This document shows, in pieces, positions 22,046 to 32,588 of a stretch of 64,000 bases of DNA. Made by a program: the position numbers and the translations under genes. This DNA is from Aphelenchoides besseyi (taxonomy: Eukaryota > Nematoda > Chromadorea > Rhabditida > Aphelenchoididae): contig JAMPIQ010000002.1 of NCBI GenBank assembly GCA_024699855.1, positions 1,798,001 through 1,862,000 of the forward strand, in the 5' to 3' direction. Within the stretch, counting starts at the first letter, position 1. Every line of letters starts with the position of its first letter. Under the pieces are notes generated by a model. That model was not told the origin of the DNA, ran no database searches, and saw only the letters and a list, made by a program, of their open reading frames with translations.

Positions 22046-23456
22046 ATGTTGTTTTCGAGTGTCAAACCGGAGATTGTTTTGATCTGCGGAATAGTGGCCG
22101 GCTTCTTACTCGGAACTTACAACACGAGGACAATCGAGCCCGTGAAACAGATTATAATGGATAGATGGTGTGAACAGAACGACACACAGATTCTGCAAGG
22201 GGATACAAAGACTTCTCAAAGCACCACGACGGGTTACATGCGTGAGCAAACGGTTACGGATACAAAAGTCTCTGTTCTTTAGGTCGTCCGGAATGTGCAC
22301 AAGGATTTACAGAACAGGATTTTTTGGAACAAAACAGCAATGTAAATGCAATGAACAGGTTCTAATCCTCACTTTTACTTTAGAAACTTCCGGAACGCAA
22401 TTGGACTTACGGGTCGAATGGAATTTGTGAGGGCGACGATGCCGAGAATTGTTTAGCTTCTTTTCTTCAAGTCGAGGAGATTCCGATAATCTACGTAAAA
22501 CTTCATCTCTGCGATTAACCTTTATTTGTATTCATTCAGACCGCAACACCTGCGAAGTTCGCTACGTGTACCGTCCGAAAGTCGATGTCCAGAATCATGA
22601 GACAAATCGCTTGTATGTTAACGAATCCGTTGAACTACTTGCTACTTGGCCACGATTTGGTCGACAGTGCATTGAGACCGTAAGTGTCCTCTAACTATAA
22701 AATATGTTTTGTTTTTTAAGCGGTTGTTTGCACTTTCCGAACACTGAGATTTATAACCTGTCCAAAAGCGAGGAATTGGGATGGACGAAAGAAAACGGTT
22801 GGGTTTACACGATGGTTTGTTTGGGCTTACAACAATGGAAAGTCTTCTTAAGGTTACAAGAGATCCAGTCGATAGGTTTCTCTCCGGATATTTACATCAA
22901 TGTGTTCTGGAAGTAGTGGAGACTTAATCAAGTCCTAATTTTTCATTTTCAGTGGCACTCCAGGTTATGGTTGCAAACACAATTGCTTCGAATGCGGAGC
23001 CAATATGACTTGTTTTCTGGAGGGATTGACAAGGAATTTACAAAAAATGTCTGAAACTCGTAAGTGGGTTAATACCGAAACATCGCACTTGATGCCGTTG
23101 ACTTGGTAACTTTACTTCCACTGTTTGTTAATAGTTACATGTTTAGGTTTTGTGAACTCTACAAAACATACGACAATTACACGTTTCTTAAATACGACGA
23201 TGATTCGGGCGTGTTCTTCAAACGTGAACTCGAACCGACATTGAAGGCCCAAAATGTTTCAGCCGAGATCTTAACGTACATCCAGAGAAGGATGACAAGT
23301 AAAAGGGCATTGCACGCAACCAATGGCTTCAAACTCCGATCGTTTTTGAAAGATCGGATACTCAACTCATCGTATTTAATTGAGATGATCGTTCGACTTT
23401 ATTATAACGACTTTAAGTCCTTTAACTTCACTTTGCCAACACCTTCATATCAGTAA
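22046..23456 (+). CDS. Carbohydrate sulfotransferase (Sulfotransfer_2 family)
   Basis: Exons 22046-22232, 22283-22341, 22384-22494, 22540-22679, 22721-22814, 22853-22912, 22953-23104 and 23146-23456. An N-terminal TM anchor (PEIVLICGIVAGFLLG) gives type II topology. Family marks: FATCTVRKSMSRIM with ACMLTNP (5'-PAPS-loop region), VTRDPVDRFLSGY (3'-phosphate-binding region) and CKHNCFECGANMTCF. Enzymes of this family transfer sulfate from PAPS to sugars in the Golgi. The junction between the sixth and seventh exons is one base out of frame with the visible GT-AG pair; a 62-nt intron from 22904 to 22965 would restore frame by joining HQ to CYGCKHNC. The inverted paralogue at 39827-41290 shows the same odd phase and is a pseudogene. 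Confidence 0.75.
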
Positions 23457-23756
23457 TTGTTGTTCTTGCTTCTGTACAATTTGTATCTAGAGGACAATCA
23501 ATCAAGCGTTTTCATTAAATATGAAGATTTTAATCTCACTGTCAACCAAATGACTATTGTAACACGGAAACGAGACTATCGATGTTCGAAATGAACATTT
23601 GAACGAAAATAACCGCTCTGCAGTAAGGGAAATTAGTCAACAATGTTGAGGGCAATAACCTCATCGATTAGAAGGCTTGAACATTTGCTTTGAATGTCAA
23701 GTCTCGTGACTTGTTTATGCAACTCAATGATAAAAACGAAAGGTTTTTTTACAAAT
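23457..23756. other. Intergenic between convergent genes
   Basis: 300 bases with no coding frame. Confidence 0.35.
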
Positions 23757-25266
23757 TCAATTGGTCGCCAAGTGAGTCTCATTGAACAAGTAGATGCAAT
23801 GCTTCTTGCCCATGTGTGAAACCAAATCCCAACCGTTTTGACACGTCACGGCGCACATGTGACATTTCAGAACTCGTGGTTCTTCTTCTGAAAGCACAGT
23901 TCTCAATCATATAGTAAAATCGGCACTAACCGCCTTTTTCAACCTGCTTAATTGGACAGGGCTTCGATCGGTGTTGAATGAAATAGCGAACGTTCGCTGT
24001 CATCATATGACAACCACCGCAAATGAACATGTCCGGAATGGCTGAAATAACCATCAGATTAATATGTGATATCCAATCACACCATAGTTTTCGTGGACGA
24101 CACCCGTTTCATTTTGAGCGGTAGAAATAGCTCTCTTCGTGGGATCCAATTTCTTCTGAACAAAATCTGCTTTTGGAGCGGTTAGTGGAACCCGTTTCTT
24201 TGGTTGGAATGTCGGTTGTTGGCTCTGTGGTTCTTCCTGTTCATAATCGTAGGATTCGTATTCCAAGTGGTCTGCAGAATCGAAATCTGGAATCCCATTG
24301 AGATAGTCGGCAGATTGCTCGTTTGGATCGTATTGATAGGAGGAATAAGCATAGGGATCGTAATCTTCCGCGTATTGTTGATTATAATCATCGGTTTGCG
24401 GATAATTGTATTCGTCTTTGTAACCCGAATACCTCGTTTGTTCTCTTGGATTTGCATTGTTGTATCGTCCAAAGTAACTGGGATGCTCATCTAAACTTAA
24501 AGATCATACTACTTGTAACGTTTGAACTCACCACTATCAAGGTTAGAATACCGCTTTGAAGCGACATTGTAAGCTCCAAATTTGCCACGAATTGGCGCAG
24601 AGCTTACTCCTCTACTTCCCAGGTCTTCAGCTCGACCACGCGAAGAATGTGCAGTTGGGAAGTACGACTGTTGTTGTAACTCGTTTTGTGGATCTAATCG
24701 CGGGACTTTAGCTCCTTGCAAATGTTGTGGGTAATTCGTGGGACGTTTGATTGCACTGAAAACTACAAGAATTCAGAATAACTAGAAAACTCACCTCTGA
24801 CCAGGTTCTCTATTCACAAGGTCGTGTGGAGTGTCGATTTTGACGCCTGTAAAACAGAGAATTGAACTTCCCATTCACTATAAACTTGCCGAGTTTACAT
24901 CCCTGGAACATCCAATGATGAAGATTTTTCACAGCATCCACAGCATCAGACTCGTTAGCGAACTGGACGAAGGCATACCCTTCTCGAGCGAAATGACTGA
25001 CTCCCACTACTTGACCGTACATGGAAAACAACTGGATTACATCTTTGCGAGTACACAAGTTGGTGTTCAAACAGGCAACGAATACTCGCGATCTAAACAA
25101 CAAGGAATTTTAATCGAAAGTTCAGAACTCACTTCTCGAAATCCTTAGACAACGTGTTTCCAGTGACTGATGTTGGACTCTGCGGTTCATATCTGAAGGC
25201 ACAACTGTGGACAAAAACACTCGAAACTCACTTTGCGTTTGGTGGAATCTCGACCGAATCGAACAT
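23757..25266 (-). CDS. RRM protein of hnRNP C/RALY type with C-terminal zinc fingers
   Basis: Eight exons (25266-25232, 25192-25133, 25092-24890, 24846-24795, 24755-24532, 24490-24083, 24041-23931, 23887-23757) give 407 residues. The RRM is N-terminal, with RNP2 SRVFVACLNT and RNP1 EGYAFVQFA, and is most like hnRNP C/RALY. A Tyr/Gln/Asp-rich low-complexity middle (repeated YNYP, DYDPY, YSSYQYD) follows. Two Cys/His fingers lie at the C-terminus: CGGCHMMTANVRYFIQH and CHMCAVTCQNGWDLVSHMGKKHC split here by frame position. It is expected in nuclear RNPs, acting in RNA binding or splicing. The third intron (24889-24847) needs a GC donor (GCAAGT) to keep RRM spacing. Confidence 0.85.
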
Positions 25267-25522
25267 CCAATACACTCTAAACTGAGCTCGAGAACTTCAG
25301 CTATGACTTCTGTTTGTCTTACAAACTTCTGAAGGCTCTTTAACTCATAAACATCTAAAAGTCAAAAAGGTTCTCAACAACCGGCAATTTCGATGTCCAC
25401 AGAGTTGAGGGCTATCGATTTGGTTCCCGTCGTTCGAGTTCCTTTCGCTTTTTGGGCTCCAGAAACATCTCGTTTGCTTCTTTTATTCACCTTTACTATC
25501 AGCTACTCAGATTTGATTCCAG
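25267..25522. other. Intergenic, between divergent genes
   Basis: Short shared upstream region of the RRM gene and the mitochondrial ribosomal gene; GATTCCAG sits directly before the latter's ATG, consistent with trans-splicing. Confidence 0.35.
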
Positions 25523-26200
25523 ATGTTAATTTTGAATCGTTTTGGACCGCAATTCAGCGATTTTGTTCGATCGTTTCGACCGTTTCGTTGTCTCTCAACA
25601 AAAACCGCCGATCCAAAAGAAATCGAAGCCGCTGCAGGAGTTGCAGAGTCAGATGTCGTTCAGATGCCCAGCGCCGAAGAACTGAACGAGGAGAACGAAT
25701 CTCAAGAGCTGCAACGCTTGAAATTGCCGTACAACCAAAAAGCACTGGCGACTTTAAAGTGAGTTAGATTCTTCGAGTTCTCGAACTGTTTTCCAGGCTG
25801 GATCAGTATCCATTCTACGTGGAGCGTGAGTGGTGGAAGTACGGAAAACGAATGACCTTCTGGGCGACATGGCGAATGGTTAGTTGCCATTTACTTCTCG
25901 TTGATTGTCTTTTAGCTGCGAGATGTGAAACGTCGGAAGCTGTTGGCCGAGTTGGGTCCCGAGCGAATGCGACTGAAAGCTCTGCAGTGGAACACCGTTC
26001 TTCCACAAGCGATTCGAGATGAGTGTGCGGACAAACTGTTCAATATGCCCAAGTACTCTCATCCCAGCCTCATCCTCAACATGTGTCAGTTCACCGGACG
26101 ACAGCGCGGAAAAATCAAACCCTATCGAGTCAATCGGCACATTTTCCGTCGTCTTGCCGACCACGGTCAACTTTCGGGTGTCCAACGAGCAGTATGGTGA
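25523..26200 (+). CDS. mrps-14: Mitochondrial ribosomal protein S14 (uS14m)
   Basis: Three exons (25523-25758, 25797-25878, 25916-26200) give 200 residues. The first about 25 residues (FRPFRCLSTKT) look like a mitochondrial transit peptide. The C-terminal uS14 signature is clear: KRRKLLAELGPERMRLKAL, LPQAIRDECADKLF, CQFTGRQRGKIKPYRVNRHIFR and the end LSGVQRAVW. It belongs in the small mitoribosomal subunit. The four-cysteine zinc site of some bacterial S14 proteins is absent, as usual in mitochondria. Single-copy housekeeping gene. Confidence 0.93.
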
Positions 26201-27013
26201 TTCTCGTTCTTAGGTCTTTTATTGCAAATAAATTTGTTTCGTGAATAGAGATTGAAAACTGCGCTTTGATCGGGGATTACAAGAACGAACCGAGTTCAAA
26301 TGGATTTTGAGTACGAGCACTAGCCCTTCAGTTTACGTTCATTTCGCACTTTCAAAACGATGTTTTGGTCTTTGTAGCAACAACAATAGACGTCACCATT
26401 CCTTTTGTGTTAAAGTAAAGTCGTTATGGTGCGAGAAGGTGAGCGAACTTAGCGATTCACGGTGCTTCTTTGTGTTCAAAATAGAAGATTGGTGTCTTGA
26501 ATTCGAAATTCTACGTTAGAATTAGAGAAAAAGAAAACCTTGGCCACGGAGTCATTGGCCTCAGCATATGGTCGTTAATTGAAATTCAGCGAAAAATTTC
26601 GTCGGTTGATTTTCGATTCTAAACCTTTTACAGTTAAGCATCAAACGAAAACAAGTTGCTGTTCACATTCCAGAATTAGAACTTCTACTTTTCATTAAAC
26701 TCCCATCTCTTCAACTTTGTCCACTGCTATAGCTTACTTTCTTGTCACCAGTATGTTCCTATACATAATCAATTGTCTTCAATTCCAAATATCGCCATTC
26801 GTGTATTGAAGTTGAGGTGCACAGAAGTAAATCTACGGAGTTTTTGTTTCCTGTTGATGGTGGAAACAAAAAAGGCTCACAAAATGATCGGACAATTTTT
26901 GTTCATTGTCTTTCATCAAAGTTTGTTGAACTCGTTATGAGCATAAGTGAGTCAACGTACATTTATTCGAACTATATTACTTACAGTTAAAGTTGTTACT
27001 CAATGCTTGCACT
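26201..27013. other. Intergenic, nothing recognised
   Basis: No coherent exon set. A short tandem of TTGGCC motifs near 26540 is the only structure noted. Confidence 0.35.
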
Positions 27014-27108
27014 TGAGTTTTTATCGTCTTCTTGCGCTCATTGGACTTGTCTTTATGTTTGTGCTAATGTCCTATGGTCTTGCACAACTAATCAACAGTT
27101 GCTATTGG
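27014..27108 (+). repeat. Partial copy of the first exon of the DUF1647 gene
   Basis: About 95 bp nearly identical to 28497-28591, the signal-anchor part of the gene at 28396-29910 (same reading: LIGLV.MFVLMSYGLAQLINSC). Nothing else of that gene is present here. The two copies are in direct orientation and flank the retroelement remnant. Confidence 0.75.
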
Positions 27109-27199
27109 ACTCTTGTGTCCAGTGCATTTCATTGCAGAGCAAGCACGGTGTTTGCGGCTTCTTGACTGTAGTTGAATTGGTTAGCGTCTCGTTCGGTGT

Positions 27200-28377
27200 G
27201 ATTGATGTTGTGGACTTGTTTTGTTGTTCAGCGGACATTTTATTGCTTCGCTTATCTTGTGGCTATAAACTCTTCGTCCTTCGCGATTTCACCAACTTCT
27301 GTGAACATCTGTTGCAGTGATGTTTGTCGATTACGCTTCCATATCTGTCGCATAACCCATTGTGGCATTCGTTGGGCAAATTGGTGCCCGTACACTTCTG
27401 TATTTGTTGCGATGTTTTCTTCATTCAGCTGTCGGGTAATTCGGGTAGCCGTAATTAATACTTGTTTTACTTTTGCAATTGTTTTGGTGAATGGAGTCGG
27501 GACCACTGATAAAGAAGTTCACGGCTAATTTCCGTTGAACGCGGATATCTCGATTTGCTCTGCTGCTGTTGCGATGATGATGCGTGGCTGCGTTGTCTTA
27601 TTTTGGGAGTGCGACAAACAATTGACGTGTTGTTTCGATCGTGTTCATGGCTATTTGATTAGCTGATTTTGTTTGTTCCGCTCGTTTGAGTTGGTTTAGG
27701 TGGAGAGTGAGCGGGGTTTTGGCTCGTCTGCATGTTTGCACGCGTATTACAATGTTTCAATTGCTTTGTTGTAAGCTAACTGATGTTCTTCGATTACGAG
27801 TTCGCCCCACGACTTGAGGTGTTTTCTGCTCTTGCGATGGATCGCTTTACTTTCTCTACCGCCATTTGAATTTGGTCCAGCTCGTCCTCAGTAATTAATG
27901 CGTCTTGGACTTTGGGCAATAAGGCTCCAATGGTGTTGCCCGCTGCCTCAATGCCCGTTATCGCGATTTTTATCTGCGCTTTGGCCGATGGAATAGTCGT
28001 GAGCATAATTGGCGGGTGGGTGGGGATTTACTTGATTGTAAGTTAAATCCGAACAGTTGAAGTTCGATGGCGCTGCTGAATTTACAGTGTTTTGGTCGCT
28101 TCGAGTCTCGGTTTGCCTCTGGTGGTACCTCGACTCTTAGCGTAGAACTGTCTCACGAAAAACAATAAAAAACGAATCCGCGTACCTCGAATTGATTGTC
28201 CGGATTGATGGTAGATCGGTCTCCTGATTTATCGTTCACGAGTCTTTTGATGGAGCTAATCGCTTCGTGTTTAAGACTGATTAGTAGGTCACTGGATGAG
28301 TTGTTCGCGATTACGGTCTGTCGGCGGTTCGGAGTCAATAGGCCGGGAAGCCAGTTGTCGTAAATCAACGTTTTCAT
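27200..28377 (-). mobile_element. Decayed retroelement gag-like remnant (BEL/Pao type suspected)
   Basis: Minus-strand blocks in several frames look like a broken gag polyprotein: an N-terminal block of about 74 codons from 28377, a helical block (DALITEDELDQIQMAVEKVK), a stop-interrupted middle containing IEISAFNGN, and a later block with MPQWVMRQIW and LQQMFTEVGEIAKDEE. Composition is GC-rich and polar. No reverse transcriptase, protease or LTRs are visible. Assignment rests on general resemblance only. Confidence 0.35.
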
Positions 28378-28395
28378 TTAGGCTAAAGAGCCGGA

Positions 28396-29910
28396 ATGAG
28401 TCTCCCTCGAATCGCTCTTCCTTTATATGCGATTATTTGGGCGGCGATTTTAGCGCTCAAACCGGCGCCGAAAGGCGCGAATTCGAAGAGGTTCATCGAG
28501 TTTCTTCGACATCTTCTTGTGCTCATTGGACTTGTCTCCATGTTTGTGCTAATGTCCTATGGTCTCGCACAACTAATCAACAGTTGCGATTGGACTACAA
28601 ATGCCAATATCAGTCCAAAACTGTCAATTCCGATCTTCTCCAACGAAACTTCAAATGCCGACATCAATTCGACTCAACCTGTCGAGTTGGACACGTGCAA
28701 TTGCAGTGGCGAGAACGTGAGTTTACGAGTATGAATCTTTTAATCTGATTTAGTTCTGCTTCAGAGGCTTGGATGAAGTTGGAAATGTCCGATTAGGTCT
28801 CCCGTTCAATTGTTCGCTTTACGAGAACCTCAAGTCCCTTCAACTGCTCGACTCTGATGCTGCCAACGCAAAGCCCGACTACAAGCAGATTGTGGCCGAT
28901 GAAAACTGGTCGCCCGTGTTCGTGACTTCAGTGTCCACCAATCACATTCGAGAGCTGCGGAATTTTGTCAGAACAATACGAACACACTATCCAAAGTCGA
29001 AGATCGTTATTTTCGATGTTAGTCTCCAACCGAAGGAGGTAAAAGTTGGAACATGACTGTTTTAGACTTCAAATTCAGATCCAAGAACTCAAGTCATGGT
29101 GTTTGGTTGAGTATCGAAGATTTGACTTCTCGAAATATCCGCCACATGTCAAAAAGCTCATGAACTATTCGTTTAAGTTAGCAATTATTGTAAGTTTCAA
29201 GCATTCGAGATCAAAACAGTGTTTGCAGGAGGCATTTCGAACGTACAAAACGTTCTTCTACTTCGATACTAGTGTTCGAATTAAAAGCAAAAACCTGGTC
29301 ACATTTCTACAGGGCGTTCAGAGCGGTGTGCTCTTGCCGTTTTCAACTCACACGTTTGCCATCCACAGTGTTTATGCAACTACACATCCAAGTATTGCAA
29401 GCATTAATTCCACAACTCACTCCTTTAGACATGTTCACCTATTTGCCTTTACCGTTAATTATCACTCAGATGCAAGAACTTCAATCCACAATTCAGTTCA
29501 TAAGTGATTCTTCTTACACTCGTTACATTTTGAAATGGTTAGCTTAAGTTTATTTACTCATTTTCTTTGCATTTAGGTGGTATTTGTGTGCGACGACTAA
29601 GGATTGCATTGATCCATCAGGTGCTAATGTTTCTTGTGCAATCAGAAAATACCCGGATCTTTATCGTACGTACATCAACTGTCACCGTTTCGATCAGACT
29701 TACTGGAACATAGCGGCGTTGGCGTATTTGTTCGGTCCAGAACGTAGAGCCGTTCAACTCAATTACACCAAGCACTGGGACACATTAACCGAAAATCTGA
29801 TCGCTGAAGTGGAACAAAAACGTAGAAAAGCGATGCAAAAGTTTTTCAGTTTGATAGACATACGTAGAGGTGATATCAAGAAGACGATTTTGAGTTTAAA
29901 TTGCCAGTAA
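28396..29910 (+). CDS. DUF1647 family glycosyltransferase-like protein, type II membrane
   Basis: Six exons (28396-28716, 28754-29038, 29079-29189, 29229-29391, 29429-29537, 29577-29910) give 440 residues. The TM anchor is LLVLIGLVSMFVLMSYGL. The DUF1647 domain (a nematode-expanded nucleotide-sugar-transferase-like fold) has SPVFVTSVSTNHIRELR, SKIVIFDVSL, WCLVEYRRFDFSKYP, FFYFDTSVRI and YINCHRFDQTYWNI. A Golgi glycosyltransferase role is inferred from fold and topology only. The ATG at 28396 adds about 38 residues before the anchor and overlaps the edge of the retroelement remnant; an internal Met in the anchor is the alternative. Inverted paralogue at 45528-46938, which has one extra intron. 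Confidence 0.82.
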
Positions 29911-30118
29911 ATCAGAAACATTTCGATTCGTTAGTATTCAGTCTTGAATTGCACAAATTCTAAAAAGGAATACTTCTGCGGTTGTTAAATGATTCACAAG
30001 AAGATTCAAGAACCTTTAATGTGGGTCTTGAAAACATCTTAAATGAGTTTATCAAAAAGTGAAGTTTGAAGCAAATAGCCATTCAGATTCATTCAAATCT
30101 CCGTTTCAAACTGTCGAC
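29911..30118. other. Intergenic, nothing recognised
   Basis: Short AT-rich spacer with no coding frame. Confidence 0.3.
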
Positions 30119-30843
30119 ATGAAAAGGTCGAGAATTGCAAAAGTTCGTTGAGTTTCAAATCGTACTTCTTGTTCTTCACAGTAGTTAACTCGACATGCAA
30201 CTCGATGTGCTCAATGGTTCGTAGCTCACAACGGCAGATGCATCGTTCATTCCCGTGCAAAGTTCTTAACGTCAGTTAACTCCCCTGTCATTCTTCTTCA
30301 TTGTCAGATCCCTATCTTCAAGCGAAATGACCAGCAGTTCTTATTCGAACGTAAGTTTCCGTTGAATACGGTGGTTGTTTTTCAATCTTACCAAGAAATT
30401 TCAACAGATCTTTCATAGCACTGAAACCAATTTGTCTTTTCGTTGCAAGGTGTTCGATTAGACGGCTCTGCACTTTGATTAGTTCGAGTCACGCATCAAT
30501 TCCACAAATTTCACAGACAAAAATTTCCAGGCGAAATGAATTCGAATTGACAGCCCACTTGACCCCGCAAATTGAAATCCAAAAAGACGTCAAGTTGCGT
30601 GGACCTTCGGAATTTACGATCTCCATCTGTGGTCAGCAATTAAACCCGGAAAAGCAAATTTCGACTAACAATCTTTAGCTTCAAGTAATCATCAGGTAGA
30701 AGCCGCACACCAAGTACGTCTAAGCAACTGCTTTAATGATGAATCTTCTAGAGCGATACACGTGTTGAAATTAGTGGGTCGAAGAAGGGCGACGTAGTTC
30801 TTCAAATTACCGTTGATGCGACAGTAAAGATGCACGTCCTTTG
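30119..30843 (+). other. Possible multi-exon gene or pseudogene, unidentified
   Basis: Several exon-like blocks bounded by GTAAG/GTCAG donors and TTCAG/TTTAG acceptors occur in order: one rich in Cys (VNSTCNSMCSMVRS), one reading IPIFKRNDQQFLFE, a longer one with FELTAHLTPQIEIQKDVKLRGPSEFTISICG split by choice of frame, and a last one DTRVEISGSKKGDVVLQ ending MHVL-stop. I could not join all of them in one frame. The first ATG (30119) is a guess. No family recognised. Confidence 0.3.
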
Positions 30844-31117
30844 ACGGGTATTAGAATTTCGACGTTGTGGGTGGTCTTATTCATCTAGAAGCGTTTTCTC
30901 GCGTTTATTGTTCGAATTACTAATCACTAGTGGCTGCAATTAAAACTGCGAATGCGTTCGTGTCCTTTCGAAAACTCGCCTTAAAACTACTAAACAGCGA
31001 AGTAGACCGAAATTTTAACACGGAACATTAATCGTAATAGAGTGCAGTTGACGCGCGTGAATTGTTGTCATAAACTTGTTTCGAGATTGATTACCGTTTC
31101 AGCCACCGAAGTTCTAA

Positions 31118-32313
31118 ATGAATGAAACCACAGCCATGATGGTGCTCGAAGTAGGACCCTATTTCGAATTAACTCTTTCAATACTCTGTCTTTTGGTGAA
31201 CATTTACTTTGCCATTCGATTCAGTCAATCGGAATGTTTTTCTTCCAATCTTCGTATTCTGCTCGTAAGTTTCTTGGTTGTTATGCTCACTGCACGAGTA
31301 TTTCTGTCAGGTCACTAGCAACATCATTACTTCTTTGTGTACTCTTTTGCATCCGATTCTGCAGATGATTTCGATTGAATGGTATTCAATAGAAAAAGGA
31401 CAGAATTACTTGGCTGCTGTCTTTGTTTACTTGAGCAACTTCACAATGATGGTTCTATTAATGATTGTGAATTCAAAATTCTTGATGTTAAGCGTCGAGA
31501 GATGGGTTGCTTTTAAGAACCGAGTTGACTACGAGCAACGTGATGGAAGCGGAGCTCGAAAAGTTTTGTACTACTACGTGAGTTTGGAGACTTGTGAGAA
31601 TCTTATTTCTAGTTCAGATTGCCATCGTGACCATTCTATCAGCCATCAAATCGATCGTTATGTTTACGATGTCAACTGGTTCGATGGATGAGCGATTGGC
31701 GTGGACGTTTCAACCGGAACGCTGTGTATTTCTGTTTACTCCGCTCACATTTTTTGCTGGACTAACGTGGATCCTCGGAGTTTTGCAATTTTCGTTTCTT
31801 TCCAACTACGTCAAAAAGTACAAATATCTTGGTCAAACGTTGAGCGAACGTTTTCAATTGAAACAAATTGGACAAGTGATCGAAGTCATAATCCCACTTC
31901 TGATCGCTTATGCCGTTGCAGTGTTGTATTCCGGTAAACTAATTAGTCGATTAAACTCATCGAATATTTCTAGGTGTCTGTATGCTTATTGTTCTCTATG
32001 TTTACTTCGTTGAAGAACTCGGAACCGAAAGTGCTGAGTACAGGGTTTGGGCAAATGTATGTGAAGCATTTGGCTAGATGGAGAACTCAGATTTCAGGCC
32101 GCTTATTATTCGATTCCTGCCTACAGCTTCTTTTCTTCTGTTTACATGCTCTGGAAATTTCGACCAATGCGTCGGGCGATGTACAGAGACTTGAAGTCGT
32201 TGTTCGGAATCGAATGTTGGAGACCACATATCGTTCATCCACACAATGCGACTGATGAGGGAAATGTTTATTTCGATCAACTACGTGCATCGTGGGGTGT
32301 TCCTAAACGATAG
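31118..32313 (+). CDS. Serpentine chemoreceptor, SRE-like
   Basis: Five exons (31118-31264, 31311-31577, 31618-31933, 31974-32056, 32098-32313) sum to 1029 nt, giving 342 residues with seven TM segments. LSVERWVAFKNRVDYEQ matches the SRE-class ER.....YE motif after TM3, and LSERFQLKQIGQ resembles the SRE S.RYQ..EN block in the third cytoplasmic loop. The tail FRPMRRAMYRDLKSLFG follows TM7. Expected in chemosensory neurons. No lesions, and all introns are 40-46 nt. Confidence 0.82.
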
Positions 32314-32588
32314 ACTTTATGTTTGATTGCTGTTACTGAGAAGTTATTTTGTTCAAATTCAAATGACGCAACAGAATCCAGACGGTTGTTTAATCTAGGT
32401 CTCCATAGCAACCTGTTCTAATGACCCTCAAAAAACATTGAAAAGCAATGAACAGCATCGTGTTGTTGAAGGTTGTTTAGTAGCAATTGTATTAAGAAAA
32501 CGAAAATAAAAGTTAGAAGTTTATTCGTTACAAACATTGTACATCATCTAGTTAAGTTAGATAGTAGACATTTACACAAAGATACCCG
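32314..32588. other. Intergenic between convergent genes
   Basis: No coding frame. AT-rich. Confidence 0.3.

Noticed and set aside
24182..24490. Overlapping frames in both directions around 24.2-24.5 kb
   Set aside because: They arise from the repetitive Tyr/Gln/Asp-rich exon of the hnRNP-like gene.
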